The translations under genes and the position numbers were made by a program. Below, piece after piece: positions 11,901 to 26,900 of a stretch of DNA of 64,000 nt. The stretch spans positions 132,630,465 to 132,694,464 of the forward strand of contig NC_134414.1 in NCBI RefSeq assembly GCF_030867145.1. Direction: 5' to 3'. The DNA is from Opisthocomus hoazin (lineage: Eukaryota; Chordata; Aves; Opisthocomiformes; Opisthocomidae). Position 1 is the stretch's first letter. Every line of letters begins with the position of its first letter. The notes under the pieces are model-generated. The model ran no database searches. It had not been told where the DNA came from and saw nothing but the letters and a program-made list of their open reading frames with translations.

Positions 11901-14900
11901 GTCCAAAACCCTGCAGACAGCAAACACTAAGACCGTCAAAGTCACTAACAGGTTGACATACTAAGACTGATATGTTCATATATGGTAGAAGAATACTTTA
12001 TTGGATCACACCTCGTCCTGCTTTTTATCTTACAGTACATGCTCAAGAAAGAGGCCAGAGCAAGCACCTAGTAACGCTTCCCCAAAAGTACTACTAGTTT
12101 CCAGCAGTATGCAACCTAGGGACTTTCTAACTCCAAAGCATTCTGATAACTTCACCTTTAACAACTCTTGACAAATTTTTCTTTCATTAACATCATATTG
12201 CTTAAATAAATATTTATCTTAATTAGGTGCTGTGTGCAGAGTTTAATCCTTTTCCTGGCTTCAAACATGCCGTCAGTTCTACTATTAGAAAAAATTGAAC
12301 ACCTATTACTTCACCTTCTGTGCCATTCATGATGAAGGTCAACAAAACCGTAACTCCCTCCTCAGCTGCCTCTTCCACAGCTGAAGGGTCCCAGGTTATT
12401 CAATCATTTCTTATGGGAATGAACTTCATAACCTCAGTTATCCCGGACAACCCTTCTGTATCTTTTTCAGTTTTAGTCTTCCTTCTTTCGTCTCACAGAC
12501 TGCAGAACAGATGACCAGAGCTGTCCTGCAGTATCCAACATGTGGGTGGTCCCACAGATTAATAAAAGCCTTATGCTGTTTTCTATTGTATTCTTTATTC
12601 TTTTCCTAACATAAAGATCAACAACAAGCTTTACCACTTTGAAATTTTCTACAAGACAGCTAAAGTGGGGAAAAAGCTATTTCCCAGTTGTACAATGGCT
12701 TCTCTGCTTGGTGTTGTCCAGATATAAGCCTGACTGCTTAGTGAAAGCAAAGACAGACATAAAGCAGTAGTTAAAGTAGTACGAACTGGAAGAAACACCG
12801 AATACAGATTTACAAAGCCCACGAATACACATCTTCATAATAATCAAAGAATAACAGAATCATAGGTTGGAAAAGACCTCTAAGATCATCAAGTCCAACC
12901 ATCCACCCAACACTACCATTCCTACTAAACCATATCCTGAAGTGCCATATCTACACGTTTTTTAAACACCTGCAGGGATGGGGACTCAACCACCTCCCTA
13001 GGCAGCCTGTTCCAATGTCTGACCACTCTTTCAATAAAGAAATTTTTCCTAATATCCAATCTAAACCCTCCCGATGCAACATGAGGGCATTGCCTCTCAT
13101 CCTATCACTAGTTACCTGGGAGAAGAGACCAACATCTGCCTCACTACAACCTCCTTTCAGGTAGCTGTAGAGAGCAATAAGGTCCCCCCTCAGGCTCCTC
13201 TTCTCCAGACTAAACAGCCCCAGCTCCCTCAGTCGCTGCTCGTAAGACTTGTGATCAAAAGTAGCCATAAACTACTTCATGCAAAGCTCCCTTGCTCTCT
13301 CTCTAAAGAATGGTATACCTTTTCCAGGACTAATTTCATGATCAAATAATTCCTACACCAGAAACAAGATTGTTTTGAGTCTGCAAAAACTACCACAAGC
13401 TTGCCAACAATAAGCTGATAATTTGACACCTCAGCTAGACACATGGATCCCAGAAGTGTTTAAGTCAAAAGAAAATACAAGACTTAAAGGGGCAATCTGG
13501 ACTTTTTTTTTTTTTTTTTTAACATATGCAAGACTACAAAGGGTGTCTCTCTTTTAAAAAATGAGAGGAAAATCCCAAACTCATATCCCTAAGAACTTCA
13601 TACTATCAAGAAGCTAAGGAGTTACACTGTTCAAGATATTGGCTCTGTAACACTAAGACACCTAAAAGGATGTTACAGCCTACATCTAAGACAAAAGGTA
13701 CCTTTCAAAGACTTAGAAAACATATCTGTGCAGCTAATCAAACAACAGACTCGCTAGGTCTTGGGTGAGAAATGTGGAATATGCAACAGAAAAGACCCTA
13801 AAAACACAACTGTGCTTTGCACTTGTGTTCCAACAAATACTTCAGTGCGGCCATTAAAGGACCACTACTTATCAGTGTAAAATTTCAAGGACTTCTGGGG
13901 GAGGAGCAGGTAATTATTAGAAAATAAGAAAGAATTATTTCATGTTCAGATAGCTTTTTCTGCTCTCTGAGTATACATTATACTTCTACCCTCCCAAAAA
14001 AAGCAGCAAATGAAGGTATAGGAGAACTTTCTTTTATGGACCTCTAGTAGTCTGCCATCTTCTGGAGTCCGTAGTGAAGTGGAGGAAAAGCAAGCTGGGC
14101 AGAGTGAAGACAGCTCTTGTGGCAGTGAGCACTGGAATGACTTCAGAGCATTGCTGATACCTTCCTTTCATACTCCCTCAGAAGCTAACAGACCACCATG
14201 GCAGCCAACTGTGAAAACATGTCCAGAAACCTGAACCAAATCCTTAACAAGACCAGTGAAGTGCCTGGTGTCTGCATGCTGAATCAAACCAGAAACAAAG
14301 ACTTACCTGCATGGATGAACTGAGCACATGGGAGGTGGAGGAAGATGAGGATGGTTTTCAATGGTCACTGTTTTCTTGACATGATCTTGACTAATATCTT
14401 CATACATATGCTCTACTGTTAAAGGCTGCCGTTGCTATATGGGGAAAAACGGAAGACCACAACAAAAGCATTACTGACAAAGAATTGCTGAGAAGGACCA
14501 AAAGATTCTAATGTCATTTACAGATGAAGCACCACAAATTATAAGCATCTAACACAACAGTTCTGAAAGTACACTGAAAGAACTGAGTATGTTAAAAACC
14601 ATACAGTGTAGAAATAGTACTGCACAATTTTTTTTTAATATACCAGGTGAATTGTAAAGTCAATATATTTGAGAACCATCTAGGTTCCTACCTAGGTATT
14701 TGAGTTGTAAGCCCCAACCAACTTTAACTCGAGAAAATTAGTTATTAAAGGGAAGAGTGATTTATCTAATCCTCTCCCTCCAAAGATCGTGAAACCACAT
14801 ACCTGCTTACTTGACTAAGTCTACTGGGGTTATTACTAGCTCTGAGCTAATAGAAACGCAAATGACCGAGCATCGTTTCCTTCCTTCCAAACATGCTCAG

Positions 14901-17900
14901 TTATCAAGTACAATTTTCAGTGAAACTGTCCCTACTTCCTGCAAGTACCGTAAGTCCTGTACGCAACACTGACTCTGAAATGGTTTTATCACCATTTTTT
15001 CCTTTAAATTGCTACTGTGAATCAGCAACAAAACAGCCTTGCTCTTTGATACTGTGAGTCTAATTTCACAGAAGCAGGAAAAAAACCCAACATAGCTATA
15101 CCTCATCATATCCAAATAACCAGAGCCTTGGAGTTTGGTAATATTTGTCATATGTGATGTAGAGGTCATAAGTTCTAGTCTGTAGAATAGCATCTTCCCC
15201 TCCGACATCAACTTTAGCTTTGTTAGCTTCTACAATCTGTCTTGTGTCAAGCGTTGCCTAGTTCAAGGTAAAAATGACAACATTAGTATAGTCATGTTTG
15301 GGTTCCCTCCTTTCCCATTCTAAGTAATTAAGTAAAGCTGTAAAAGTGAAATTAATGTTCCTAAGTGAGCATTAAAAAACCATAGGCTTTTGGGTTTTGA
15401 TTTTATCTTTAAATTTGGAGTATCAGTTTCTCTCCCATCAAGTGGGTTCTGGTTTTATTTTTTAAAAAAGGTCTAATTTCTCTAGGAAGCATGCAACTAC
15501 GTTGTCACATCCCCTCCCTTCTTTCACCAAGAACTTTTGAACCCAACAGACAATTCCAACGAAATTCAGGCGGCAGAGGTCTCAGTTTATGCAGGTTCAC
15601 AAAGACCTTATCATAGTACCACAAATAACGATGCCCTCTCTTTTCTCTCATGACAGTCTGGTGCACCAATGTAATCTATTGAATCTATGTGCCACTCATC
15701 CTCCACATGTAAGCCTAAAGAACAACCACTGCATTTTTTTACCTTTTGTGAATACAGCATTGTGCATAAGCAGAGCGAAAAGGATCATTAAAAACAGCAA
15801 AATTATTGTGACCAAAATCTTTCAGGACCTAAGAGGTAAGATTACTGCAGTAGGTTGGCAGGAGACAAATCCATAGGAAACCAAGCTCAGTAATCCCAGT
15901 GCTCATAACAAGCTTGTTATGTCAGCCATTCGTTATCATTATTTTTACTTTGCTTGTGCTCATATTGGTGATAAGCATTGTAACAGACAAGATAGAGAAC
16001 TGTTCACTCACATCATCTGTCTCCAATAGCCCACTTTCTTCATACTCTGAAAAGAAGACCCATAAAATTCTGTGTTCAGCTAGATGTAGCTAGCCATCTT
16101 ATTTTTCATTCATAAACAACTCCTTTAAAACAATCTACATGTATCTAAAGATGTTTTATTCAGGTAGACTTCCCAATCCCCAAACCAGACTATAAGTTTT
16201 TTAGTACCAAATTTGACCAAGAATACATTAAATATATGGTGAGCAATCCTTAAATGATTTTAGGTAGGCAGATTGAGTTTAAGTGCAGGTATGAAGCAGG
16301 AAGGAAGCTGTGCTAAATCTCCAATTTATACTTGCTTGGATCTGTTCTATTAAATTAAATTCCCAGTCACTAACATTCACGCAGGTTTCAGCACACAAGT
16401 TAAAGCATGCATCAATAAGACCACACGAAAGATGACAAAAAGCATATGCCTGCTCAATTTTTCAGCATGCATTCCATGAAAAGAAAGAGTAGTGTTTTTC
16501 TTAGAGTGTATTGCTTTAGTTAAAGGCCTGAAATAAAGCACGTCCCACCCAATTTAAGGAAATACCTTCCATGTCTGCAGCTTCTCCTTCATCTTCCTCA
16601 TCATCATCTTCACAAGATGCTGAATGTTCTGGTATTTTTATATTATCCTTCAGAAGTTAAATTGAAAACACTGCTTTAGAGACTGCTGCATCTACACAGC
16701 CTATCAGCCCCAGCAAATTTAAGGTATAAATCCAGTCAATACATACATCAAACCAGAACAATTTCTGCAATATTAAGAAGGACTACACTGAACTCAAATA
16801 TTTGCTTATTAACCACACTTAGTTTCAAAGTCCTAGTATGACATTAAATATCCACTAAGAAGTTCTCCTTTGACTTTGTAATCTGGAATGATTTAATTCC
16901 TAAGCAGAGAATAAACACGGTCTTAAACAGCCCATAATTTCTTTTCAGAAACCCCACACGTCTCAAACGAAAGGCAAAGACTGAACAGCTATGACTAAAG
17001 ATGTAGGTTAAGAATTTGTATGTTCTAACCCACAGCCAACTGTGCAGCAGTTACCATAGAATCATAATATCCCAAGTTAGCAGGGACCCATAATGATGAT
17101 TAAGTCCAACTCCCTGCTCCACGCAGGGCTACATAAAACTAAATTGTATGACTAAGAGTGTCATCCAGTTCCATAGCTGTTTTTCAGACACAAGAGAGTC
17201 CCAAAAGGTATTACATTTTGATATTGTCTGAGGAAACACAGTCCAATAGAAATGAATACTGCACAAGTCCACAGCCAACTTTTTCTTTTGGACGTTGAGG
17301 GCATATGCATAGCATTTGAACCCAACAGACAACCCCAGTGAAATTCAGAAGGGGGAGGTCTTGATTTACACAGGTTTCATGAAGACTTTAGGACACTACT
17401 TCAAATAATGATTACAGTTAGAAGCTACTCTAATTGTAAGCATCAGGTGGCTAGTTTCCTCATTAAAAAAAAAACCAAAACACCAAAACCAGCAAGCGAC
17501 TAAGTTGTGAAGTGCTCTGGCAAACAGAATATTAGCAGAGAGAGAGTTGTCCTTCTGGATTAGACCTGTAGTCCAAGAGATGAAGTACTGTACAACAAGC
17601 AAGTTTTTCTACCTGCGATATATTAGAAGTGAAATCCCATTCATAATGCAAAACAGCTGTTATGAATCACAATAACATTCTGCAAGTATTGTGTTTTGTA
17701 GAAATAGCGATCACCTTCACGTATTAGAGTTTCTTTCACTCATGTTACTGACTTGTGAGAAAGCACTAGTTTTACTACATTCAGCACAGTCTCACTTGAA
17801 ATACATGTATTTCACAGTTCATCATATCAATAGCATTTTGAGCTGTTTACAATTGTGCAGTAGCAGGCGGCAGTCCACCCTCCTTCCTCCTAATTTTTAG

Positions 17901-20900
17901 AATCCAAAGCCTTGTGCTTGGATGGTTTAACAAACTCTCATAGCACACAGACAGAACTCCACTTTAATAATCAACTCATCTTTAAAAGCATTTTGTGTGT
18001 CCATGACTTGCTGCACGTTTCTTAAAACATTTCCATTTCAAGTACTTCCAACTATTCTCAGTTTCCTGAGGAGGTAAGTTTCAGATTTGGCTCCTGCTGT
18101 ACAATGACTTTTTGGTAACGTGCAGAAACTGATGATTTCATAAGATGTATACTTCTAAACAGTTTTAGTACTTCTAAACTCGAGGGCACAAGCCTGTCAA
18201 ATAGGACCAAATGTGTTAAAACTCCTTGCAGTAGTTAAAAACTACGAAGAAATACTTTACATCCCTACATTATTTTTACATATAAGAACATCTTTACACT
18301 GGATCTCCAAATGTCATTTCCTTGAGACACAAAGGTGCGGTATCACTGTAAACAGAATTTTGTTTTCAGTTTGTAGAAGCCTGGCACAAGAGCACACTGG
18401 CTAAAGACATTCCAAAAAGAACACTGCCTCAGTAAACACACAGTAATAAGGAGATTCACATGCTTAGACTAGTACTGCAGCCTCTGAAGGTCAGTGTGTA
18501 TCTGCAACACAACTAATGACAAAGTGTATTTTAATCTTTCACAGGCAGTACTAGATTGATGCAGGTAAGACTTCTCTTACTTTTAGGTCCTGTAATAAAG
18601 CAAGAAGAAAATTTATAAACAAGTACCTTACTGTCTAGTGTGATCTCCTTAACTGCTTCTGTCGCACCCACTATACCTGTTAATTGAACGAGAAGTTTGT
18701 GTTAAAAAAGGATGTCTCTGTTACAGAATAGCATAGAAAGAGGTTGTAAAGATTTCAGAAAGCATCATATGACTCTTCCAAGTCACATCTCACAACAATT
18801 TTGATATTTGAAGAGCTGTTTATTTACAAACAGGTAGCACGCTTGGTGCTGGGCATCCATAAACAAACCATACCAGTAACATGGAGCACAACAACAATTT
18901 GTCATACAAATTTTGTTGGTGGAACCCTGAAAAGTAATTTGGATTTTTATTTTAAGGAATTTTTGCATAACTGTGAGTTCAGGACAGGCATTCACATCAC
19001 AGTAATGTAACACAACTTCATGAGCAAGGCATGCATTTATGAACACTTCTGAGCACCTTGAAAGCAAGGGGTTCGTGACAAAGCACAATGTAGCAGAAGC
19101 CTCAATGCTTTTAGCTGAGAGAAGTAGGGGTAAAAGCCATCCCAAATCACAGTAGTATGAACTCGAGTTCCTCCCCATTAGCTTCCTAGTTTTACTGCAG
19201 CTTTCACTCAGTACTCTTTGGGATACGTGACAAGATTCTGCTTTGACACAGTACATTTACCTAACCAACTCTTCAGCTGAAAATAAGTTAGATCATTATG
19301 GAGAATGAGTCTGGAATCAAGTAACTGCTCATCAGAAATAACTGTTTAAAGAAAAGGAATGCCAGCTGAGTGCTGCTTGGAAATAATGCATTTCTAGGGG
19401 CTGTGTCATCATTTATGTACGTTTCTTCCTATCAGAAAAAGTGGTGTTATAAAGAACATTTATGCACATGGGTGGAAACCGATTTTTTTATTTCCTTTGA
19501 CAGTGTTTGGAGACCTGACCAGGTCTAGTCAGAGTCTTACAGTTGTACTACCACAGCATCGTGCCTAAACCAGTCAACCCTAAAAAGAAAAACTTGGCAG
19601 AGGAGTCTATCCACAGCAGGGACAGAGAATGCATCCTTAATTCAAGGATATGACAAAGCTATGTCAAATTATTTCTGTGGTGTGGGGTGTTCAGTTATGA
19701 ACCGCAACACATTTAAGAATTGCCAGTCATGCAAAATGTACATCTACAGATACAAAAGGCATCTTCTCCCACCCTTATTCTACCCAGCCTGGCTGAACTA
19801 TTTAGAGAACTTCTTCCACACTATAGCAAAAAATTTACACCAAAGAAAGTAAAAACTGAGTGGAGTACTGTCTAGGTTTGGAAATGGTGGAGAAAATACC
19901 ATTGAAAGACAGAATTTTATTAACTCATGATAGAACATGAAGAAACAGACTAAAACTAATAAAATTGACAATTCTTAGAAAAAAACCCAAAAGGATTTCT
20001 AAGAGACTGTGCTAGAAAAGCTAATGAGATAGATTCATGTAAGCAGTAATTTTTAGACTTCTTTATAAACACAAGCTCATCTAATGACTTATTGTAAAAA
20101 AGGATCATCTCCCACACTCATCTCTATATTTAACAATATTTTCTTTCTCTTTCGTGCCCCCGCCTTCCCCCAGTGACCTCAGACACTAAGATAATAGCTA
20201 TTTTCTAATGATTCCCCCTCTTGGCTCAATCCAACAATTAAACAGAATGGGAAACACTGAAATAATTACATCATTTGAGGTCATAATTAAGATAAAGATC
20301 TCAACATGCTTCACACGAAATCTTAACAAAAAGAGAAATCTGCATATTCTTCAAACAATTAATTTAAACCAGCACTCTTCATAGGATCTCCTTGGTAAGG
20401 AATAAGCCACTACAAAGCTCATTTTTTAAAATAACTTCCTAGAACTTTTATTAATAAGAGAATACTGAAATAATTTACTGTCAACACCTCTAAAAATAGC
20501 CTGTTTCAGGCATATACAGGCATACAGTTAAACACCTGAGCAGCCATATCCCAATCAAGTGGGTAGCTGGAAACGTAACTATTTTCTTCCAGATTAGATA
20601 ATACTACACAGCCATCTATATATGAGAAAGATTTTACTTTCTAAGAGTGGAAACTGAGTATCTTTCAGATTACCAAACGCGAAGTCTGAAGCAAGACTAT
20701 GAATACCTGCATTGTGAAAAGTGTCTACCCATCCCCCATCACCATCATCTTCTTCTATAATTGCTTCTTGTTCATCAGAGTACTCCATCTGCTTACACCT
20801 TTTGTAGCACGGCACTGCAAAAAATTGCAAAACAAAATGAAAGCAGCCACTCCTATACAAAATCAGATTGAAGCAAGAAATCATCCTACAAAGCCTTCTG

Positions 20901-23900
20901 AAATGTGGTAGTCTCTTATACATCCTTATCTAAGGAAGCCTAAAGCTATATTTCAAATGCAAAAGCATGAACTTCAAAAAACATTACCTGGCACAGCACA
21001 GCAATATATTATTTCATGTACATTACAACACTTGCAGTGGCCTTAAAAGCTCATTCTTCTGTTACCCATTAGAGCACTTTCATCCAAACTCTTATGGATT
21101 AGAAAAGAATTAACTTCTCATGTCTCCTTAGACTGCCTATCCATCTGGTAACAGCTGGAGACAACCTATCGGTTTTCTTCACATTGCTAAACAACTTCTG
21201 GTCTATGTACAACTTTGCTTGGATTAGCATCAGTTTAACGAACTGATTTGTGTTTAGAATTTTGCTAGAAGTTTGCATCAGCTATTTATGCGATATATTA
21301 GGTATGTTTAATTATAAAATAATAACTAGAGGTTTAGAAGAGGTCAGAATTAATGTGTTACTTAGAATAACTTCAGTCATAGGCATTAGAGCTGTTCAAG
21401 TACAGGTTTATACAGAGTATTCAGAAAATAGTCAAAGAAAGAACATGGATCTGATTAAGGCAAAACAGATATTTTCCAACACCATAAACAAGGACTACGT
21501 AAGAAATGCTCCTTTTCTACTAATGTGGAGGAAAAAAAAAAAACCTGCTGCTTGACGTGCAGAATTTTTAAATTGCTCCTAGACCTTTCAGAAAGGGAGA
21601 AGACGGGCATGAAAGTCACAGTGAATTCCTTCAAACACTTCCAAAATGAGGTCTGTAGGATGGCTCCTGGCCTCACCCATAACCCACAGATTTTACTCAG
21701 GTGGTAGGCCAATGTGTCACCATCAGCAGAAAACACATTATTTTTAAATGTGATCTAGAAGGAACAGAGTAATGCAGGACCTTGCCATTGGGAGGAAAAG
21801 AGAAACAAAGTAAATCACTCTGCCATCTCGGGAAAGTCGACCCAACACTACTGTAAGCATTTTCACATGATAGCACACTGCAAGACTCCAAAAGCCAGCA
21901 AGTGAAATCCAAGTATGAAATACAACCCACTGCAGGTAAAAATCTCCTCAGGCTGTTCTTACTACTGAAGGTTCATCTAACGGTATTATCTTTGACACAT
22001 TTCAGTACAAGATCTTTCGAGAAAATGATCTTCCCATGGTTGTGCCAAGATGTTAGCCTTCTTATCTGTTAAAAAGGTAGTCACAAGTATTATATATACA
22101 CAACTACGAAGCTATTCAAAATATTATTTTAAAATGTATTTTATATTATTGTTATTGACAGGGATAATGAACTTAATTACATATCCGAACGAGAAGTATC
22201 AGTGTTACTGTGAAAGACATTTTGGGAACACTTCAATAGCCTGAGTTTTCCAAAAGAAAAAGGAAAATAAATATATTTTCCTTCTAGATACTGAATATGA
22301 GTTGAAGGACAGCAGAAAGGAAAGACAGACAAGGAGGTTTATAATGTTTAAACTTTGTTTCTACTTCATCAAGGCAAGCTGTATTACTAGTATAAAGCCC
22401 TGCTAACAACCAATCTAAGGAAAAGATATCAGATGTGCAGGAACTTTTAATATTGCAAATCCAAAGCATCCAAAGTGCAAGATATTTGCTTCCTCTATCA
22501 ATACAGACAATCAGTAGAGCTGACAGCACAGTCAACCATGCTATCAATCCTAAGAACACTTACATTTAAACTTCAGCCTTACCATTTTTAGTTACCAAAA
22601 ACTGTTTGTCTGTTGGCAGGTAAGCCTTGACTTTTAGCTCTTCTCCTGAAGCCCTGTAAAATGAAGTGTACCATAAGAGGTTGAGAATTTGATGATCCTC
22701 AAACAAAACAACCCTTCTATTTTCAATGTATATCAGGAACTTTCTATATACTCATTTTGACCTATTCTCAGAACCTGTTTGCTATGACCTTATCCTTATA
22801 CAAAGACCTTGATATAGCTATGGGGTCAAAAAGGTTGGCCACGCCTAAACTATGGAGTCTTGGATCAAAAGTATTTTCTGCTTCAAAATCTACTTTCACT
22901 TTGAGATGGCCAAGCAAAGAGAAGTTGACAGAACAATCTAGTCTATGTGAAATTTTCTAGGATCAGCAACAACATAGTCCCATATGTCTGAAGAAAGCAA
23001 CTTCAGAAAAAGCAAGAAATAGACCTCTAGAAATATAAAACCTGCCCATTTTCACCAATATTTGCCAAGTTCAGATTAGTCAAGCATTTGCTTTCACCTT
23101 CAGTGTTTTTTAAATAGCCTGTTCCAAACTGCTAGCACGTAGACCAGACTCAACATCACGTTTTCTCTGAAGCAGACAGTAAAAATGCATGAAACAGTGA
23201 TTTAAGCATAATAATTCCTCCTGCAGCTCTTCATGGCCCAGTATGGAGCCAAGAACCTTGATGACATCAACTGCACAGACAATGCCTATTCTAGGCACTG
23301 ATTCGTTTTATAATGCAAGACTCCAGTAAAACATGAGGAAGCACCTTATTATGCACCCTTATTGTACACGAAACATAAGGGATTTCCAAGGGCAAGCACT
23401 GCACAAAGTGGTCTGATGTTTAATTAACAAATGCTTGTCTAAAATATACCAATTATAACTACTTCCTAGCAATTTCAGTTCCACACGGCCTTTGCTTTTT
23501 CAGTCACCAAACACCAAGATAAGCTCAGGGAGACATGCTGCTTCTGCAGCTAAACACTGAAAGCATTCACAGTATGCACCAGCTTCTTTCCTTTAAAGCC
23601 TCAGGAAAACAAACATACAAAAAACCCCCAAACAAATCCTCATCTCAACTACTGCTACACAGAACAATAAAAACAAATCCTGTCTGAATCAGACAGCTTC
23701 ATCATAAAAACAGCAGAAGTTCTACAGCAGGAGTCCATGTGGTATTTTGAAATAAGACAACTGTATAGTTGTATGCAATGAAAACACATAAAAGAATAGG
23801 TAGGGATGCTAGCTTCCTATTATTCTTTTGATTTTACTTACCATTGCCAAGTGGGACAGTGGTGAACTAAGTGATCTCCAGCTGCAACAAACTGTTTAAG

Positions 23901-26900
23901 CAGGAAAAAAATTAAAGTACTGTTAAATACAACACAAGGAAACAATTTCCAATTTTTCTCAGTATTAATATTTCAGTTGCACATTTCTTTGATAGATTAA
24001 CTATGTAACTAATAACTCTTTATATCCATTTTGATGATTTCTTTTAACTCAATTTCTCAGCTAACCATGAAAACTCGAAGACTAAAAAAATTTCTCATAC
24101 TAAGCACAATCGCAAATTCAGATAAAGTTTAAAAAGCTGTGGTACTACCTATCAGCCTTGTAACAAGCAAAAAAGTTTCTAGATTCAGTAACATTGTTTA
24201 CTTTTGGAAGAGGAAACTGTTTTTACTTGCCATTCTTCAATTCTTCAGTTTTACAAAGACAATGAACATTTTAATGTAAAAAAAAAAATTTAAATCTCTT
24301 TCAGTGTTCAAAACAACTTTGCAGCAAGAAGAAAGGCGAGACTGACATCAGTTCAGTGAATCAGTGAGAGAACTGCAACAGAGGAATAAACAGCATACAT
24401 TTTAAGTAATGACCATCACCGTGACAGTTCACCACTGATGTTAACTAAATATGGATAACCAAGTACTTAGTACACTGAAAAACTTACGTGCAACTTTGTT
24501 CTGAAGAAATGGCTTTAAAAAATCTTCACTCTGCTTCTTCTTAGTATCAGAGATAAAGGCTTTTATAAAATCACATCACTACATCAAAGTAATATTGAAA
24601 AACTCATGCTAGACTTGTGTACAAACTCCAAATTCACCCAGCAAAGTCTAAGCCACTGGGCTTATTTTTTGTACACATATATTGAGGACGGCAAGCCAGC
24701 ATCTAAGAACAGTGATTTGTGTGGTCTTTGCCCCAGTCACTTTCAAAAACGAGGTGCACACCTACTGCTACAGTTCCCTTTCGTCCTAAAAGGCCAGTTT
24801 ATAACAACATACTTCCTAGGGGACCAGAAGCTGTTGTAGTGTGACACAACAGGCTTGCAGCAGGTCAGCCGTTTTCTCACCATGTCCTCCAAAGTGAGGC
24901 ATATCAGCGCAGTGGGAAACACAACATGCACTGCGTATGGATTAACAGATTTAACCTCTGCAAAAGTGCTTTCTTTCACCCATTTTCCAACAAACATCTC
25001 TGGCAAAAGTGAAATCTTCTCTTTAAAGAAAACAGCAATCCCTCCCAACACACGGAAATTTAAAAACTCATTAGCCTTTACATAATAACAGCTCATGAAA
25101 CTCCTGCATTATTTAAAATTCTCTGTTCAAGCAACTGGACACTGTTTGTGGCACCAGTGTTGAGAGATATTATCAAAGAAATTGAAAGTGTTCTTTGTGG
25201 GTCTCAAAGATGGCAAAACCCCAAAACAATACTTCAAAAATTTCATTTGCATTTTCTTCAGCTTAGGCAGCATAATTAATCTAGCTGATTCCACTTTCTA
25301 TTTCTCAAGCACACATGCTATCTCCTACCTGAATCAATATTGCAAAAGTGGCAAGAGATCAATTTTAGGGCAACATCTTATTTCTACTCCTGGAAAGCTA
25401 ATTTTTAATATTTGCCTGTACTTACATGTAAAATTAAAACAGGTGTCATCTTTCTGAGGTAAGTAACTACTAAGAACTCATGACAGGCTAGAATTTGTTG
25501 AAATCAAATCAAGTTCACAGATACCTGAAGAGGGAGTAGGTATTGAGTTTGATTAATGAGTCATCTTTAGCCTTATCAATAATTGATTCATCTTCAGAGA
25601 CAAGCCACAGGAACCCCACAAAGTCTATAAAATAGTCAGCGTCTCAGACTAAAATACAGCTAAATTGAGATTCATTACCCAAGAAATCCAAACACGTTCA
25701 AAGATAACATCCTAGCATCATTATAGATGACTTCAGTTCTTCTTTAGCAATCATTACTATACAAAGACCAAAATCATCAGGGGAGAGGAAAGACTGTCAC
25801 AGGGACAATCAGCAGATCCATGCTCCAGTCCTATCTAAATCTCATAAAAAAATTAATCTTGCTGTATGACGTTCCCTTGACTACAGCTTTGAGGGATCCA
25901 ATTTAGTCATCCTATACGCATCTAACTTTGTATAGAGAATACACACTATCTGCATTCTCTTACCAGCGTTTAAACGCTGCAAATTGTTTAACGTAACACA
26001 GTGTGGTTCTTGCTATGTTCTACAGAAAGTATCTTTTTTTTCAGTAGTACTGCAAAGTTTTCTCCCATAGATCAAGAAGGGATTAAGCATTAGCAGAACA
26101 TGTCTAGACTTCCTCTGTTGTATTTATTTTATATATAATATAGATTACAAATATATTACTATGTACTATATGATACATAAACATTTATATACACACACAT
26201 ACGTATGGTTATCAGAACAGCAGAACACCGTGTTGCTAAGCCTGTTCTTTTGAGCGATACTCTTCCGGATCACAGAAAGCACGAGTGCTTGCTTGCCATG
26301 CAACACAGCAGAAAAACGTTAGGTACCAATGTTAGGAAAAATACAACTGTCCACATTATCTACCTGCATCAGTCACCATTTGCTCCATCTTTTTCCATCT
26401 CGTCTTCCCATTTGTGCATTCTGTCTCATTTTTCTTTCACTCTACCTAACAGCCTTAATATTGTTTTCTTATATCTCTGTAAAGACAACGTATTTTCAGA
26501 ACAGTAGCACTTCAATATGAGAAAAAGCAGAATGGGGAAGTCAAAATAGCATGGCACAATCAGCGTTTTTACTATTCTAGAAAAAATCCTGTTTGTTTCT
26601 CTTAGCAGCAGACTCCTTAAAAAACTACAACTGCTTGGCAACAATTCAAAATACAACCAGCCTGAAACAGCCTACAGAGAAGAGGAAGGGAAAAATAATC
26701 ATCACTGGATACTCGGTGTGGACAAGCACATGTAATGATTTAGCCAGAGCCTTGGAAGGAACCAAAAGCAAGGCAAGCAAAGACTGTCCCCAAGATACAT
26801 GTTCCCCTTTGAGCTGCTTATGGGAAAGACCTCTGAAACCAATATATTCCTGTTTTAGTCCTGAACTCCCACGACAGAAAATGAGCTGTTGACCCAGCAC

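Noticed and set aside
12951-13349. Open frames of 91-105 codons near 13 kb
   Set aside because: They fall inside the reverse-oriented CR1 fragment and represent LINE remnants.
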